Source of the DNA: Saccharopolyspora phatthalungensis
GTDB taxonomy: Bacteria > Actinomycetota > Actinomycetes > Mycobacteriales > Pseudonocardiaceae
NCBI RefSeq assembly: GCF_014203395.1
Contig: NZ_JACHIW010000001.1
Coordinates: 3,517,501 to 3,581,500, forward strand
Length of the DNA: 64,000 nt
Direction: 5' to 3'
The position numbers and the translations under genes were made by a program. Below are positions 1 through 9,602 of this stretch, piece after piece. The notes below the pieces were generated by a model. The model worked only from the letters and a program-made list of their open reading frames with translations, was not told the origin of the DNA and ran no database searches. The stretch's first letter is position 1. Every line of letters starts with the position of its first letter.

Positions 1-1548
1 AGCCCTGGACGCGGCGAGTTCCGCACCCTGGCGGCGGGCCGCCGGGTGATCCCGGTGGTGCGGCGATTGCTCGCGGACGACGAAACCCCGCTCGGGGTTT
101 ACCGCAAGCTCGCCGGGGACCGTCCGGGAACGTTCCTATTCGAGTCCGCCGAGAACGGTCGCTCCTGGTCGCGATGGTCCTTCGTGGGGGCCCGCAGCGC
201 GGCCGCGCTGACCGTTCGCGACGGCCAGGTGCACTGGATCGGCACGCCGCCGGTAGGGCTGCCCGACACCGGCGACCCGCTGGAGGCGCTGCGCGAGACG
301 ATCCAGTTGCTGCACACCGACCCGCTGCCCGGCTTGCCGCCGCTGACCGGCGGCATGGTCGGCTACCTCGGCTATGACGCGGTGCGCCGGCTGGAGCGGC
401 TGCCCGACCTGACCGAGGACGATCTGCGGATCCCCGAGATGGTCATGCTGCTGGCCACCGACCTGGCCGCGCTGGACCACCACGAGGGCACCATCACGCT
501 GATCGCCAACGCGGTGAACTGGGATGACAGCCCGGAGCGGGTGGACGCGGCCTACGACGACGCGGTGCGCAGGCTGGACGAGATGACCGAACGGCTGTGC
601 ACCCCGGCGGCCCCCACGGTCGCCGCGTTCTCCCGGCCGGCCCCGAACTTCGTCCGGCGACGCCAGCCCGACGAGCACTACGCCGCGGTCGAGAAGGCCA
701 AGGAGGCGATCCGGGACGGCGAGGCGTTCCAGGTCGTGGTATCGCAGCGGTTCGAGATGGCGACCGATGCCGATTCCCTGGACATCTACCGGGTCCTGCG
801 CACCACCAACCCGAGCCCCTACATGTACTTGCTGCGGCTGGATGCGCCGGATGGCGGCACACCGTTCGACATCGTCGGCTCCAGCCCCGAATCGCTGGTC
901 ACGGTCCGCGACGGGCAGGCCACCACGCACCCGATCGCCGGGACCCGCTGGCGGGGCGCCGACGAGGACGAAGACGCGCTGCTGGAGAAGGAACTCATCA
1001 ACGACGACAAGGAGCGCGCCGAGCACCTGATGCTCGTCGACCTCGGCCGCAACGACCTGGGCCGCGTCTGCAAGCCGGGGTCGGTGCACGTCGTCGACTT
1101 CTTCCGCATCGAGCGCTACAGCCACGTGATGCACATCGTGTCCACCGTGACCGGTCAGCTCGCCGAAGGGCAGACGGCCTTCGACGCGATCGCCGCCTGC
1201 TTCCCGGCGGGAACGCTCTCCGGCGCGCCGAAGCCGCGCGCGCTGGAGCTGATCGAGGAACTGGAGCCCACGCGCCGAGCCCAGTACGGCGGCGTGGTGG
1301 GCTACCTGGACTTCGCCGGGGACGCCGACACGGCGATCGCGATCCGCACCGCACTGGTGCGCGACGGCACCGCGTACGTGCAGGCCGGCGGCGGCATCGT
1401 GGCCGATTCCGACCCGGTCGCCGAAGATCAGGAGTGCCTGAACAAGGCCCGCGCGGTGCTCAATGCGGTGGCGACCGCCGAGACGCTGTCGCAGCCCACG
1501 AGCGAGCAGGTGGCGGAGGAGCGCGTTGACCACCGAGCCGAGCTCTGA
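1..1548 (+). CDS. trpE: Anthranilate synthase component I (5' partial)
   Basis: Converts chorismate and ammonia (from the glutamine amidotransferase partner) to anthranilate, the first step of tryptophan synthesis. The frame is open from base 1. Residues before the first GTG (46) read [15 protein letters not shown], which matches the usual TrpE N-terminus, so the true start lies upstream of the window. The C-terminal chorismate-binding domain shows [24 protein letters not shown]-like [23 protein letters not shown] and [12 protein letters not shown]. About 500 residues plus a short missing N-terminus is the normal length. The next gene starts inside its last codons, indicating translational coupling in the trp operon. 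Confidence 0.97.
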   Translation, partial: SPGRGEFRTLAAGRRVIPVVRRLLADDETPLGVYRKLAGDRPGTFLFESAENGRSWSRWSFVGARSAAALTVRDGQVHWIGTPPVGLPDTGDPLEALRETIQLLHTDPLPGLPPLTGGMVGYLGYDAVRRLERLPDLTEDDLRIPEMVMLLATDLAALDHHEGTITLIANAVNWDDSPERVDAAYDDAVRRLDEMTERLCTPAAPTVAAFSRPAPNFVRRRQPDEHYAAVEKAKEAIRDGEAFQVVVSQRFEMATDADSLDIYRVLRTTNPSPYMYLLRLDAPDGGTPFDIVGSSPESLVTVRDGQATTHPIAGTRWRGADEDEDALLEKELINDDKERAEHLMLVDLGRNDLGRVCKPGSVHVVDFFRIERYSHVMHIVSTVTGQLAEGQTAFDAIAACFPAGTLSGAPKPRALELIEELEPTRRAQYGGVVGYLDFAGDADTAIAIRTALVRDGTAYVQAGGGIVADSDPVAEDQECLNKARAVLNAVATAETLSQPTSEQVAEERVDHRAEL

Positions 1549-2146
1549 GCCGACTCCGCGGCCCGCGCGGTCGAAGGGACTGCTGTGGGCGGTGGTCTTG
1601 CTGGTGCTGGCGGCCGCCGGGTTGCTCTGGGGCGCCAGCGCGCTCAGCTGGGTCGGGCAGCAGTACCGAACGCCGTTCGGCACCCAGGTCGCGGCCGGAA
1701 TCACCGGAGAGGACCTGCGTCCGGAACTGGTGCCGATGGCGCTCGCGTCGCTGGCCGCCGTCGCCGCGGTACTGGCCACTGGCGGGTGGCTTCGGCGCGT
1801 GATCGGTGCCCTCATCGCGCTCGCGGGCGTCCTGCTGGCGTGGCGGGTGTACCAGCAGTTCAGCTCCGGCTGGTTTGCGCACGGGACGGCCGGTGGGGTG
1901 CCGCCGGGCAGCACGCCGATCGGCGCGGCGTCCAGCCAGCCATTCGGGCCCTTGCTGATGGCTGCGGGTGCACTGCTGCTGTTCGCCGCCGGGGTGGTGG
2001 TGGCGTTTCGAGCGGGCCGCATGCCGGCCATGGGCGCAAAATATTCGGCACCGGGAGTCGCGAAGCAGAAATCCCACGATCCGGACCGGCAGATGTGGAA
2101 CGACTTGGACGCCGGACGCGATCCCACTGACGACCAGGATCGTTGA
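1526..2146 (+). CDS. Trp-operon-associated membrane protein (TIGR02234-like)
   Basis: A 206-residue integral membrane protein of the family found between trpE and trpC in actinobacteria; its biochemical role is unknown. The TTG at 1526 is chosen because GGAGGAG (about 1515-1521) precedes it and it overlaps the 3' end of trpE. Hydrophobic segments lie near residues 19-40, 70-90, 95-115 and 155-175, with a polar C-terminal tail ending [12 protein letters not shown]. Family assignment rests on position plus the [11 protein letters not shown] start. The small HGxxPAAW protein that often follows it was not found here. Confidence 0.85.
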   Translation: MTTEPSSEPTPRPARSKGLLWAVVLLVLAAAGLLWGASALSWVGQQYRTPFGTQVAAGITGEDLRPELVPMALASLAAVAAVLATGGWLRRVIGALIALAGVLLAWRVYQQFSSGWFAHGTAGGVPPGSTPIGAASSQPFGPLLMAAGALLLFAAGVVVAFRAGRMPAMGAKYSAPGVAKQKSHDPDRQMWNDLDAGRDPTDDQDR

Positions 2147-2157
2147 AAAGATTTCAA
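2143..2157. repeat. Short palindrome at the end of the membrane gene
   Basis: TTGAAAAGATTTCAA: arms TTGAAA and TTTCAA around AGA. It contains the stop codon of the membrane protein gene. It could be an operator or simply chance; there is no U-run, so it is not a convincing terminator. Confidence 0.35.
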
Positions 2158-2257
2158 ATCGGCCGAGGGGTGGAAAGCCCAGTTCGGCACGGCTGGCGAA
2201 TGGGTGCCCAACATCGTTACCAGGGCCGAAGGTCCTTGCTGCGCTGGGACGTTGGGC

Positions 2258-2296
2258 CACCCCTTGGTGGGGTCGGTGGTCGGTGAGGTTTAGCAT
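2258..2296 (+). promoter_or_regulatory. Putative internal trp promoter (-10 TAGCAT)
   Basis: TAGCAT at 2291-2296 fits the actinobacterial TANNNT -10 consensus and ends 5 nt before an ATG at 2302, the geometry of a leaderless mRNA. A small hairpin CCACC-CCTT-GGTGG lies just upstream (about 2258-2271). No clear -35 is visible, so this is tentative. Confidence 0.35.
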
Positions 2297-2301
2297 CGGC
2301 C

Positions 2302-2427
2302 ATGCGACGGCACGGCGGGAAGGGGAGTGTCGTGATCGAGCGCAATGAGTTCATCTGCGCATCCAGCTACTTGCGAACCCATGTGAAGACGAGTGTGCGG
2401 GGCACGGTCGGCGAGGTGTTCGCGTGA
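2302..2427 (+). CDS. Short ORF coupled to trpC (41 aa, possibly leaderless)
   Basis: An ORF of 41 codons from ATG 2302 (or 31 codons from GTG 2332, which has GGAAGGGGAG in front of it). It ends at a TGA that overlaps the GTG start of trpC by two bases, the usual arrangement of a translationally coupled gene. About 34 of 41 third positions are G or C, as in neighbouring genes. Part of the product reads [16 protein letters not shown]; it has no tryptophan, so it is not a classical Trp attenuator. I recognise no family. It sits where an HGxxPAAW gene is found in related operons but does not resemble it. Confidence 0.4.
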   Translation: MRRHGGKGSVVIERNEFICASSYLRTHVKTSVRGTVGEVFA

Positions 2428-3233
2428 CCGTTCTGGAATCCATCATCGAAGGTGTTCGGGAAGATCTCGCGGTTCGCGAATCCGTGATCTCCTTCGACGA
2501 GATCAAGCGAATGTCGGCTGCGGCAGCACCGCCGCACGATGTCCTCGCCGCGCTGCGGGCCCCCGGCGTCGGCGTGATCGCGGAGGTCAAGCGGCGCAGC
2601 CCGTCCAAGGGCGAGCTGGCCGAGATCGGCGAGCCGGCCGATCTGGCCGCCGACTACGCGGCCGCCGGGGCGCGGGTGATCAGCGTGCTCACCGAGCAGC
2701 GCCGCTTCGGCGGCTCGCTGGCCGACTTCGACGCGGTCCGCGCCCGGGTCAGCACGCCCTTGCTGCGCAAGGATTTCATCATTAGCCCGTACCAGGTGCA
2801 CGAGGCGCGGGCGCACGGCGCGGACATGGTGCTGCTGATCGTGGCGGCGCTGGAGCAGAACGCGCTGGAAGCGCTGCTCGACCGGGTCGAGTCGCTGGGC
2901 ATGACCGCGCTCGTCGAGGTGCACACCGCCGAGGAGGCCGACCGCGCGCTGGAGGCAGGTGCGAAAGTCATTGGCGTCAACGCGCGCAACCTGCATACGC
3001 TCAAGGTGGACCGTGACGTGTTCGGCAGAATCGCGCCGGGGCTGCCGCAGGAGATCCTCAAGATCGCCGAGTCGGGGGTTCGCGGACCGAGCGACCTGAT
3101 GGCCTACGCGGGTTCCGGTGCGGACGCAGTGCTGGTCGGTGAGGGGCTAGTGACCAGCGATAATCCCAAGACGGCCGTCACCCAGCTGGTGACCGCCGGG
3201 TCGCATCCCGCCTGCCCGCGGCCGAGCCGGTAG
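2424..3233 (+). CDS. trpC: Indole-3-glycerol phosphate synthase
   Basis: Closes carboxyphenylamino-deoxyribulose phosphate to indole-3-glycerol phosphate, the fourth step of tryptophan synthesis. The 269-residue TIM barrel has the signature [13 protein letters not shown] near residue 50, LLRKDFI (catalytic Lys), [11 protein letters not shown] and [12 protein letters not shown]. The GTG start at 2424 overlaps the stop of the short ORF in front. Normal length for the family. The gene is followed after 54 nt by trpB with its own ribosome binding site. Confidence 0.97.
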   Translation: MTVLESIIEGVREDLAVRESVISFDEIKRMSAAAAPPHDVLAALRAPGVGVIAEVKRRSPSKGELAEIGEPADLAADYAAAGARVISVLTEQRRFGGSLADFDAVRARVSTPLLRKDFIISPYQVHEARAHGADMVLLIVAALEQNALEALLDRVESLGMTALVEVHTAEEADRALEAGAKVIGVNARNLHTLKVDRDVFGRIAPGLPQEILKIAESGVRGPSDLMAYAGSGADAVLVGEGLVTSDNPKTAVTQLVTAGSHPACPRPSR

Positions 3234-3287
3234 CGGACCGGTGTTCGCGGAACTCAGGGGTCGGCGCAAGTCACAGGAGGTAAGGCA

Positions 3288-4553
3288 ATGACCGTCGGCG
3301 CAGAGACTGCGCGCGCCCACCGGCCGGGCAAGCCCGTGCCGGAGGGGCACGACCCGGACGAACGCGGGCACTTCGGGGCCTACGGCGGCCGGTTCATGCC
3401 GGAGGCGTTGATCGCCGCTCAGGACGAGCTCGCCGCCGAGTACGCCAAGGCGCAGAACGATCCGCAGTATCTCGCCGAGCTCGACGACCTGCTGCGCAAC
3501 TACGCCGGACGCCCCTCGCTGCTGACCGAGGCCGCCCGGTTCGCCGAGCACGCCGGCGGCGCGCGGATCCTGCTCAAGCGGGAAGACCTCAACCACACCG
3601 GCTCGCACAAGATCAACAACGTGCTCGGGCAGGCGCTGCTGGTCAAACGGATGGGCAAGCGCCGGGTCATCGCCGAGACCGGGGCCGGACAGCACGGTGT
3701 GGCGACCGCGACCGCCTGCGCGCTGCTCGGCCTCGAATGCGTCGTCTACATGGGCAAGGTGGACACCGAGCGGCAGGCCCTCAACGTCGCCCGGATGCAG
3801 CTGCTCGGTGCCGAGGTCATCCCGGTCAGGTCCGGCTCGGCGACCCTCAAGGACGCCATCAACGAGGCGCTGCGCGACTGGGTCACCAACGTCGAACACA
3901 CCCACTACCTGTTGGGCACCGCCGCCGGGGCGCACCCGTTCCCGATGATGGTGCGCAACTTCCACCGGGTCATCGGCGACGAGGCGCGCGAACAGGTGCT
4001 GGCGCTGACCGGTCGGCTGCCCGACGTCGTCGCCGCCTGCGTCGGTGGCGGCTCCAACGCCATCGGCATCTTCCACGGCTTCATCGACGACCCGGGCGTG
4101 CGGCTGGTCGGATTCGAACCCGGCGGGCACGGCATCTCCTCCGGCGAGCACGGCGCCACCCTCGGCGAGGGCACCCCCGGCACACTGCACGGGGCGCGGT
4201 CCTACCTGCTGCAGGACGACGACGGGCAGGTCGTCGAGGCCTACTCGATCTCCGCCGGGCTCGACTACCCCGGCGTGGGACCCGAGCACTCCTACCTCAA
4301 GGACACCGGGCGCGCCGAATACCGGTCGGTCACCGACGACGAAGCCATGCAGGCATTCCGGCTGCTGTCGCGCACCGAGGGCATCATCCCGGCCATCGAG
4401 TCCGCGCACGCGCTGGCCGGCGCGCTCAAGCTCGGCCACGAACTCGGTCCGGAGACGATCATTCTGGTCAACCTCTCCGGGCGCGGGGACAAGGACATGG
4501 ACACCGCGGCGAAGTACTTCGGTCTCGTCGACAGCGGGGATGAGGCGTCATGA
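3288..4553 (+). CDS. trpB: Tryptophan synthase beta chain
   Basis: PLP enzyme that joins indole (channelled from TrpA) and serine to make tryptophan. The PLP lysine lies in [11 protein letters not shown] near residue 105; other family blocks are [20 protein letters not shown] and [11 protein letters not shown]. 421 residues is slightly longer than usual because of an N-terminal extension ([21 protein letters not shown]) typical of actinobacterial TrpB1. ATG 3288 follows AGGAGGT. Together with trpA it forms the alpha2beta2 complex. Confidence 0.98.
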   Translation: MTVGAETARAHRPGKPVPEGHDPDERGHFGAYGGRFMPEALIAAQDELAAEYAKAQNDPQYLAELDDLLRNYAGRPSLLTEAARFAEHAGGARILLKREDLNHTGSHKINNVLGQALLVKRMGKRRVIAETGAGQHGVATATACALLGLECVVYMGKVDTERQALNVARMQLLGAEVIPVRSGSATLKDAINEALRDWVTNVEHTHYLLGTAAGAHPFPMMVRNFHRVIGDEAREQVLALTGRLPDVVAACVGGGSNAIGIFHGFIDDPGVRLVGFEPGGHGISSGEHGATLGEGTPGTLHGARSYLLQDDDGQVVEAYSISAGLDYPGVGPEHSYLKDTGRAEYRSVTDDEAMQAFRLLSRTEGIIPAIESAHALAGALKLGHELGPETIILVNLSGRGDKDMDTAAKYFGLVDSGDEAS

Positions 4554-4626
4554 GCGGCACCGCCAACCTTTCCGCTCATGTAAGCCGATCCGGTGCGGGT
4601 GTCCCGCAAGATACAGAGGAGACGCG

Positions 4627-5421
4627 GTGAACCTGCGCGATGTTTTCCAGGCTTGCCGGGACGAACAGCGGGCGGCCCTGATCGGTTACCTCCCGGCCGG
4701 GTTCCCGACCGTCGAGGCATCCAAGGAGCTGTTCGCCGCCATGCTGACCGGCGCTGACGGCTCCGCCGGCTGCGACATCGTCGAGGTCGGCCTCCCGTTC
4801 TCCGACCCGGTGCTCGATGGCCCCACCATCCAGGCCGCCAGCGACAAGGCACTGCGCGCCGGATTCCGGCTGCGGGACGTTTTCGACGTGGTGTCCTCGG
4901 TGGCCGAGGCCGGCGGCAACGCCGTGGTGATGACCTACTGGAACCCCGTGCACCACTACGGCCTGGACGCGTTCGCCCGCGACCTCAAGGCGGCCGGCGG
5001 CCTCGGCGTGATCACCCCGGACCTGATCCCGGACGAGGGCGAGGACTGGATCGCCGCGACCGATGCGCACGGCCTGGACCGGATCTTCCTGGTCGCGCCG
5101 TCGTCGACGGAGGAGCGGCTGGCCCTGACGGCCAAGGCCACCAGCGGTTTCGTCTATGCCACGTCGGTGATGGGCGTCACCGGGGCCCGCGAGCGCGTCG
5201 GCGCGGCCGCGGCCGGGCTGGTGCAGCGCACCCGTGCCCACACCGACCTGCCGATCGGCGTCGGTCTTGGTGTGCGCTCCGGTGAGCAAGCCGCAGAGGT
5301 GGCGGGCTTCGCCGACGGCGTCATCGTCGGCTCGGCCTTCGTCACCCGCGCCGAGGAGGACGGTGCCGCCGGCGTCCGCGAGCTCACCGCGGAACTCGCC
5401 CGGGGCGTGCGGTCCCGCTGA
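4627..5421 (+). CDS. trpA: Tryptophan synthase alpha chain
   Basis: Cleaves indole-3-glycerol phosphate to indole and glyceraldehyde 3-phosphate in the TrpAB complex. GTG 4627 is chosen because ACAGAGGAG precedes it and translation gives the typical start MNLRDVFQACRDEQRAALIGYLPAGFP; 264 residues. The catalytic Glu lies in CDIVEVGLPFSDP and the catalytic Asp in PFSDPVLDGP; the phosphate-binding loop is GVGLGVRSGEQA. The frame is open far upstream, but that part overlaps trpB and is not coding. Confidence 0.97.
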   Translation: MNLRDVFQACRDEQRAALIGYLPAGFPTVEASKELFAAMLTGADGSAGCDIVEVGLPFSDPVLDGPTIQAASDKALRAGFRLRDVFDVVSSVAEAGGNAVVMTYWNPVHHYGLDAFARDLKAAGGLGVITPDLIPDEGEDWIAATDAHGLDRIFLVAPSSTEERLALTAKATSGFVYATSVMGVTGARERVGAAAAGLVQRTRAHTDLPIGVGLGVRSGEQAAEVAGFADGVIVGSAFVTRAEEDGAAGVRELTAELARGVRSR

Positions 5422-5484
5422 GCGGAACGAACGAACCGTTCGCTGCGCCTTCGGGCCGGGTGGTGCTCGCCTTTCGTAGCAGGA

Positions 5485-5499
5485 CCGATACGGTATCGG
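5485..5499. promoter_or_regulatory. Palindrome overlapping the lgt -10
   Basis: CCGATACGGTATCGG is a perfect 7-1-7 palindrome ending two bases before the GTG start of lgt. It contains TACGGT (5489-5494), a TANNNT -10 placed 6 nt before the start, so a protein bound here would block transcription of a leaderless lgt mRNA. Function is inferred from geometry only. Confidence 0.4.
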
Positions 5500-5500
5500 C

Positions 5501-6535
5501 GTGAGTGCCCTGGTTGCCGCCTCCGCGAGTCCGTTCCTCGCCAACATCCCCAGCCCGCCGCAAGGCGTCTGGCACATCGGCCCGATCCCGCTGCGCGCCT
5601 ACGCGATGTGCATCATCGCGGGCATCATCGCGGCCGTCTGGGTCGGCAGCCGCCGCTGGGTGGCGCGGGGTGGCCGCGAGGGCACGGTCATCGACATCGC
5701 CGTGTTCGCGGTGCCGTTCGGGCTGGTCGGCGGCAGGCTCTACCACGTTGCCACCGACTGGCAAAAATACTTCGGGCCGGACCGCAACCCGCTGGACGCC
5801 TTCAAGGTGTGGGAAGGCGGCCTGGGCATCTGGGGCGCGGTGGCGCTCGGCGCGCTCGGCGCCTGGATCGGCTGCCGCCGCCGGGGCGTGCCGCTGTCGG
5901 CGTTCGCCGACGCCGTTGCCCCCGGCATCATCCTGGCGCAGGCCATCGGCCGCCTCGGCAACTGGTTCAACCAGGAGCTCTACGGCGGCCCGACGAATCT
6001 GCCCTGGGGCCTGGAGATCTACCGGCGCATCGACCCGGAGACCGGGCTCGCCGACCCCATCAACGGTGTGGCGATGGACCACACGCCGATCACCGTCGTG
6101 CACCCGACCTTCCTGTACGAGCTGCTGTGGAACGTCGGCGTCTTCTTTCTGCTCATCTGGGCGGACCGCAAGTTCCGGATGGGCCACGGCCGGGTGTTCG
6201 CGCTCTACGTCGCCGGCTACACCATCGGCCGGTTCTGGATCGAGCTGATGCGCGCCGACGACGCCACGCACATCTTCGGCGTCCGCATCAACGTCTTCAC
6301 CTCCCTGATCGTCTTCGCAGGCGCTGTGCTGTACCTGGTGCTGGTGCGCGGCAAGCGCGAGGACCCCGAGCTGCTGCGCGGCAATCCGATGCCGGGCGAC
6401 GACGACACCGCGGCTACGCCCGCGCGGGAGCAGTCCTCGGCCTCTGCGGAGCCGAAGGCGACGGCCGAGGACGGCGAGCGTGCGCAGGCGCATAACGCCG
6501 ACGGCGGCAACGGCGCGAAGGACGACCGACCCTAA
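5501..6535 (+). CDS. lgt: Prolipoprotein diacylglyceryl transferase
   Basis: Integral membrane enzyme that transfers diacylglycerol from phosphatidylglycerol to the lipobox cysteine of prolipoproteins. 344 residues with about seven membrane segments; the Lgt signature is present as [16 protein letters not shown] around residue 150, with the conserved Arg/Asn/Glu, and [11 protein letters not shown] near 205. A hydrophilic C-terminal tail (about residues 295-344, rich in D, E, A) is common in actinobacterial Lgt. GTG 5501 has no good ribosome binding site but a -10 six bases upstream. Its association with the trp operon is conserved in actinobacteria. Confidence 0.96.
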   Translation: MSALVAASASPFLANIPSPPQGVWHIGPIPLRAYAMCIIAGIIAAVWVGSRRWVARGGREGTVIDIAVFAVPFGLVGGRLYHVATDWQKYFGPDRNPLDAFKVWEGGLGIWGAVALGALGAWIGCRRRGVPLSAFADAVAPGIILAQAIGRLGNWFNQELYGGPTNLPWGLEIYRRIDPETGLADPINGVAMDHTPITVVHPTFLYELLWNVGVFFLLIWADRKFRMGHGRVFALYVAGYTIGRFWIELMRADDATHIFGVRINVFTSLIVFAGAVLYLVLVRGKREDPELLRGNPMPGDDDTAATPAREQSSASAEPKATAEDGERAQAHNADGGNGAKDDRP

Positions 6536-6538
6536 AAG

Positions 6539-6559
6539 GCCGCCGAGGGCGCGGGCGGC
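6539..6559 (+). terminator. Weak hairpin after lgt
   Basis: GCCGCC (6539-6544) and GGCGGC (6554-6559) can pair just after the lgt stop codon, preceded by AAAA on the plus strand. Short stem and no clear U-run, so only a tentative terminator for lgt and the converging minus-strand genes. Confidence 0.35.
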
Positions 6560-6577
6560 TTCGCCACGGCCCGACGC

Positions 6578-6814
6578 CTACCGAGCCCCGAAGGACACCG
6601 CGCAGCTCGGCGAATCCTCGGATTCGGTGGCGTCCCGATGGGATGCCACCAACTCCAACCGGAGGTCGACCGCCCGCCCGAGCCGGTCCAGCAGATCGAT
6701 GGTCGGCAGGCTGCCGCCGCTCTCCCAACGAGCCACCGAGGACTGCGTGGTGCCCATCCGCTTCGGACAGCGCCCGGTTCGTGTGATGCCGGGGGAGGAG
6801 GTCGAAGTCGCCCG
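6578..6814 (-). pseudogene. XRE-family HTH regulator remnant
   Basis: Directly after the importer ATPase stop codon and in the same frame, the minus strand reads ITRTGRCPKRMGTTQSSVARW and then ESGGSLPTIDLLDRLGRAVD, the second half of an XRE helix-turn-helix domain plus linker, ending at a TAG at 6578. The first helices are missing and the segment before RMGTTQ looks shortened (TG-RCPK where about five more residues are expected). The first ATG is at 6757, which would give a 59-residue product without a complete DNA-binding fold. Best read as a decayed regulator. Confidence 0.6.
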
Positions 6815-7588
6815 TCAGTCCCGTACCGGGGCGATGACCGGTGAACCGTCGGGGGTGTGCAGGACCGCGACGCGGGCCGCGTAGCGCTCGGCCAGGGCCG
6901 CCGGGGTGAGCACCGCCGCCGGGGTGCCTTCGGCGGCGACTCGGCCCGTATCCAGCAGGAGCAGACGCTCGGCGTACTGGGCGGCGAAAGTGAGGTCGTG
7001 CAGCGTCATGACGACCGTGGTGCCCGATTCCCGGCGCAGTTCGTCGACCAGATCGAGCAGTGCTTGGGCGTGTCCGACGTCCAGTCCGGTGGTCGGCTCG
7101 TCGAGCAGCAGTACCCCGGCCCGCTGGGCCAGGGCGCGGGCCAGCACCGCGCGCTGGCGTTCGCCGCCGGAAAGCGTTGCCAGGGCGCGGTCCGCGAGTC
7201 GCGTGAGGTCGAGCCGCTCCAGCAGGGCGCGGACGACGTCCAGATCGGCCGCCCCCTCCCGCCCGAGCACGCCAAGATGTGGAGTGCGGCCGAGCAGCAC
7301 GTAATCGGTGACGGTCAGGCCGATCGGCAACTGCGGGATCTGCGGCGCGTAGCCGACCGCTTGGGCGCGTTCGCGGCGGCGCAGGGCCGCCAGTGGCCGA
7401 CCGTCGACCAGCACCCGGCCCCGGTGCCGCACCACCCCGGCGATCGCCTTCAGCAGCGTCGACTTGCCCGACCCGTTCGGCCCGATGACGCCGAGCCAAC
7501 CGCCAGTGTCCACAGTGGTCGAAACGCCGGAAATCACTGTGCTGCGGCGATATCCGGCCGACAGCTCGTGCACCTCAAGAGTGCTCAC
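6815..7588 (-). CDS. ABC importer ATPase (FecE/BtuD type)
   Basis: ATP-binding subunit of a type II (FecBCD/BtuCDF-like) importer for an iron chelate, haem or cobalamin. 257 residues with Walker A GPNGSGKST, the Q-loop YAPQIPQLP, signature LSGGERQR, Walker B VLLLDEPTT and the switch His in MTLHDL. The GTG start at 7588 overlaps the TGA of the permease (GTGA), so the three importer genes are translationally coupled. The substrate cannot be told from the sequence. Confidence 0.93.
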   Translation of the reverse strand: MSTLEVHELSAGYRRSTVISGVSTTVDTGGWLGVIGPNGSGKSTLLKAIAGVVRHRGRVLVDGRPLAALRRRERAQAVGYAPQIPQLPIGLTVTDYVLLGRTPHLGVLGREGAADLDVVRALLERLDLTRLADRALATLSGGERQRAVLARALAQRAGVLLLDEPTTGLDVGHAQALLDLVDELRRESGTTVVMTLHDLTFAAQYAERLLLLDTGRVAAEGTPAAVLTPAALAERYAARVAVLHTPDGSPVIAPVRD

Positions 7589-8628
7589 GCGCGCCTCCGG
7601 TGCAGCAGGATCGCGAAGAACGGTGCCCCGGTGAACGAGGTGATCACGCCGATCGGAATTTCGGCCGGTGCCAGCAGGGTTCGGGCCAGCATGTCCGCGG
7701 TGACCAGGAAAGCCCCGCCGAACAACAGGGAAAGCGGCACGATGATCCGGAAGCTGCCGCCGAGCGCCAGCCGCACCAGGTGCGGCACCACCAGGCCGAC
7801 GAACCCGATCAGCCCGGCCACCGACACCGCCGCGGCGGTGGCCAGCGACGCGGCGATCAGCACCAGCGCGCGCACCCGCCCCGGGTGCACGCCGAGCGCG
7901 GCCGCCTCCTCGTCGCCGGTGCCCAGCAAGTCCAGCAGCCGCGCGCAGGTCCACAGCACGAACGCCGAGATCGTCAGGTACGGCAGCACGATCAGGACTT
8001 CCCGCCAGCCCGTGGTAATCAGCCGGCCCAGGATCCACATGTAGACCTGCTCCAGCGTCTCCACCCGCAGCTGCTGCACGAACGTCTGCCCGGCGGTGAG
8101 GAACGACCCGACCGCGACCCCGGCCAGCACCAGCGTCGCGGTATCCCGGCCGGCAGAGCGGCCGACCACCCAGGTTAGGCCCACCCCGCCGAGCGCCCCG
8201 ACGAACGCCGCGAGCTGCATCGGGATGGAGCCCCCGGCCTGCGGCGCCGTGGTGAGCACCAGGGTTGCGGCCAGCCCGGCACCCGCCGCCGACCCCAGCA
8301 GGTAGGGGTCGGCCAGCGGGTTGCGGAACACGCCCTGGAACGCCGCGCCGGACACCGCCAGCGCCGCGCCGACCAGCACGCCGAGCACGACCCGGGGCAC
8401 CCGCAGCTGCCACAGGATCGCCGCTTCCCGCTCCGACAGCGGCGAGACGCCGCCGGTCAGCTGCGCGACGATCTCACCGAGCACGCGCTGCCAGCCGAGT
8501 TCGGCGGCCCCGAGCAGCACCGACAGCAAGGTGCTCACCAGCAGCACCGCCACGCCGACGAGCAGGTGCCGGGGGCGCAGCTTGGTCTGCTTCAGGGCGG
8601 CACGAGCCGGGCCGAGCGGTTCGGTCAC
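7585..8628 (-). CDS. ABC importer permease (FecCD/BtuC type)
   Basis: Integral membrane subunit of the same importer, 347 residues, with about nine or ten hydrophobic segments. Conserved FecCD blocks are present: RVPRVVLGVLVGAALAVSGA, FRNPLADPYLLGSAAGAG, WILGRL, the coupling-helix region LGVHPGRVRAL, and GLIGFVGLVVPHLVR. GTG 8628 overlaps the stop of the binding-protein gene. Only one permease gene is present, so the subunit should form a homodimer. Confidence 0.94.
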   Translation of the reverse strand: MTEPLGPARAALKQTKLRPRHLLVGVAVLLVSTLLSVLLGAAELGWQRVLGEIVAQLTGGVSPLSEREAAILWQLRVPRVVLGVLVGAALAVSGAAFQGVFRNPLADPYLLGSAAGAGLAATLVLTTAPQAGGSIPMQLAAFVGALGGVGLTWVVGRSAGRDTATLVLAGVAVGSFLTAGQTFVQQLRVETLEQVYMWILGRLITTGWREVLIVLPYLTISAFVLWTCARLLDLLGTGDEEAAALGVHPGRVRALVLIAASLATAAAVSVAGLIGFVGLVVPHLVRLALGGSFRIIVPLSLLFGGAFLVTADMLARTLLAPAEIPIGVITSFTGAPFFAILLHRRRA

Positions 8629-9566
8629 CCGTGCTGCGCCTTGGCGACGCCCTCGCCGATCGCCCGCACCAGGTCGACCACCCGTGGCCCCCACCGGCCG
8701 GCGATGTCGTCGTCGAGCTCGATCACCTGGCCGCGGTGCACCGCGTCGAGGGTGTTCCAGCCCGGCCGGGCGGCCACCGCCGCGGCGTTGACGTGGCAGC
8801 ACTTGGTGTCCGCGATGAAGATCAGGTTCGGGTTGGCGTGCACGATGTGCTCTTCGGAGAGCTGCGGGAACTTCCCGCCGGCCGAGTCGGCGATGTTGGC
8901 CAGCCCGAACAGGCCGTAGATGCTGCCGACGAAGCTCTGCGAGCTCGCGGTGTAGAAGTCCGGGCTCACCTCGTGGTAGTAGCTCAGCGGCACTGGCGGC
9001 CGGGGGGTGTTGCGGACGATTTCGGCGATCTCCGAGCGCATTCGCTCGACCAGTTGGGCGGCCTGCTTGGTGTGCCCGGTGGCCTGCCCGAGCACCTCGA
9101 TCTGCCGGTAGGCGTCGTCCAGCGTCGCCGCCGCCGGGGTGAGCAGCGTCGGCACGTTGACGACCTTCAGCCCCTCGGCCAGCTGACCGGCATTGTCCGG
9201 AGCGATAACCAGGTCCGGCGTGCGCGCGCCGACCCCGGCCGCGTCCGCGGTGAAGCCGGTGAGGTCGGTGCGCGGGGCCTGCGCCGGGAAGTTGGAGTAC
9301 TGGTCGACCGCGACGACCTGGTCACCGGCCCCGATCGCATACAGCGTCTCGGTGGCGGTCGGGGACAGTGAGACGATTCGCTTCGGCTGTTGCGCGAGTG
9401 TCACCGGAGGTTGGCCGGGCAGTTCGACCTTGACCGGAAACGCGGAGGCCGGATCGTCGGCCGGCGCAGGGGTCTCAGATTGGGGACGGGTGGCGCACGC
9501 GGTGACCCCGGCGAGCAGGGCCAGCGTCGCGAGCAGCAGGGCGGCGAGTCGGCGGAACCCGGTCAT
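8625..9566 (-). CDS. Substrate-binding lipoprotein (BtuF/FecB-like)
   Basis: Solute-binding protein of the importer, 313 residues. The N-terminus is a lipoprotein signal: hydrophobic LLLATLALLAG then lipobox V-T-A-C with Cys24, followed by a Pro/Ala linker. The mature part has RIVSLSPTATETLYAIGAGDQV, GARTPDLVIA and a long alpha helix, typical of the TroA-like fold used for cobalamin and siderophores. KCCHVN near residue 255 is an unusual Cys pair for this family. It is the first gene of the minus-strand operon and is probably leaderless or nearly so. Confidence 0.92.
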   Translation of the reverse strand: MTGFRRLAALLLATLALLAGVTACATRPQSETPAPADDPASAFPVKVELPGQPPVTLAQQPKRIVSLSPTATETLYAIGAGDQVVAVDQYSNFPAQAPRTDLTGFTADAAGVGARTPDLVIAPDNAGQLAEGLKVVNVPTLLTPAAATLDDAYRQIEVLGQATGHTKQAAQLVERMRSEIAEIVRNTPRPPVPLSYYHEVSPDFYTASSQSFVGSIYGLFGLANIADSAGGKFPQLSEEHIVHANPNLIFIADTKCCHVNAAAVAARPGWNTLDAVHRGQVIELDDDIAGRWGPRVVDLVRAIGEGVAKAQHG

Positions 9567-9574
9567 GAGCTGGA

Positions 9575-9602
9575 AAGATATCAGGAGGAGATCGGCCGTC
9601 AG
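9575..9602 (-). promoter_or_regulatory. Promoter of the importer operon
   Basis: On the minus strand: -35 CTGACG (9597-9602), a 16-nt spacer, -10 TATCTT (9575-9580), then 8 nt to the ATG at 9566. No Shine-Dalgarno sequence lies between, which fits a leaderless transcript. Spacing supports the call; sequence match is moderate. Confidence 0.4.

Noticed and set aside
136..2214. 692-codon minus-strand frame across trpE and the membrane gene
   Set aside because: Spans two real genes on the other strand and has no recognisable domain.
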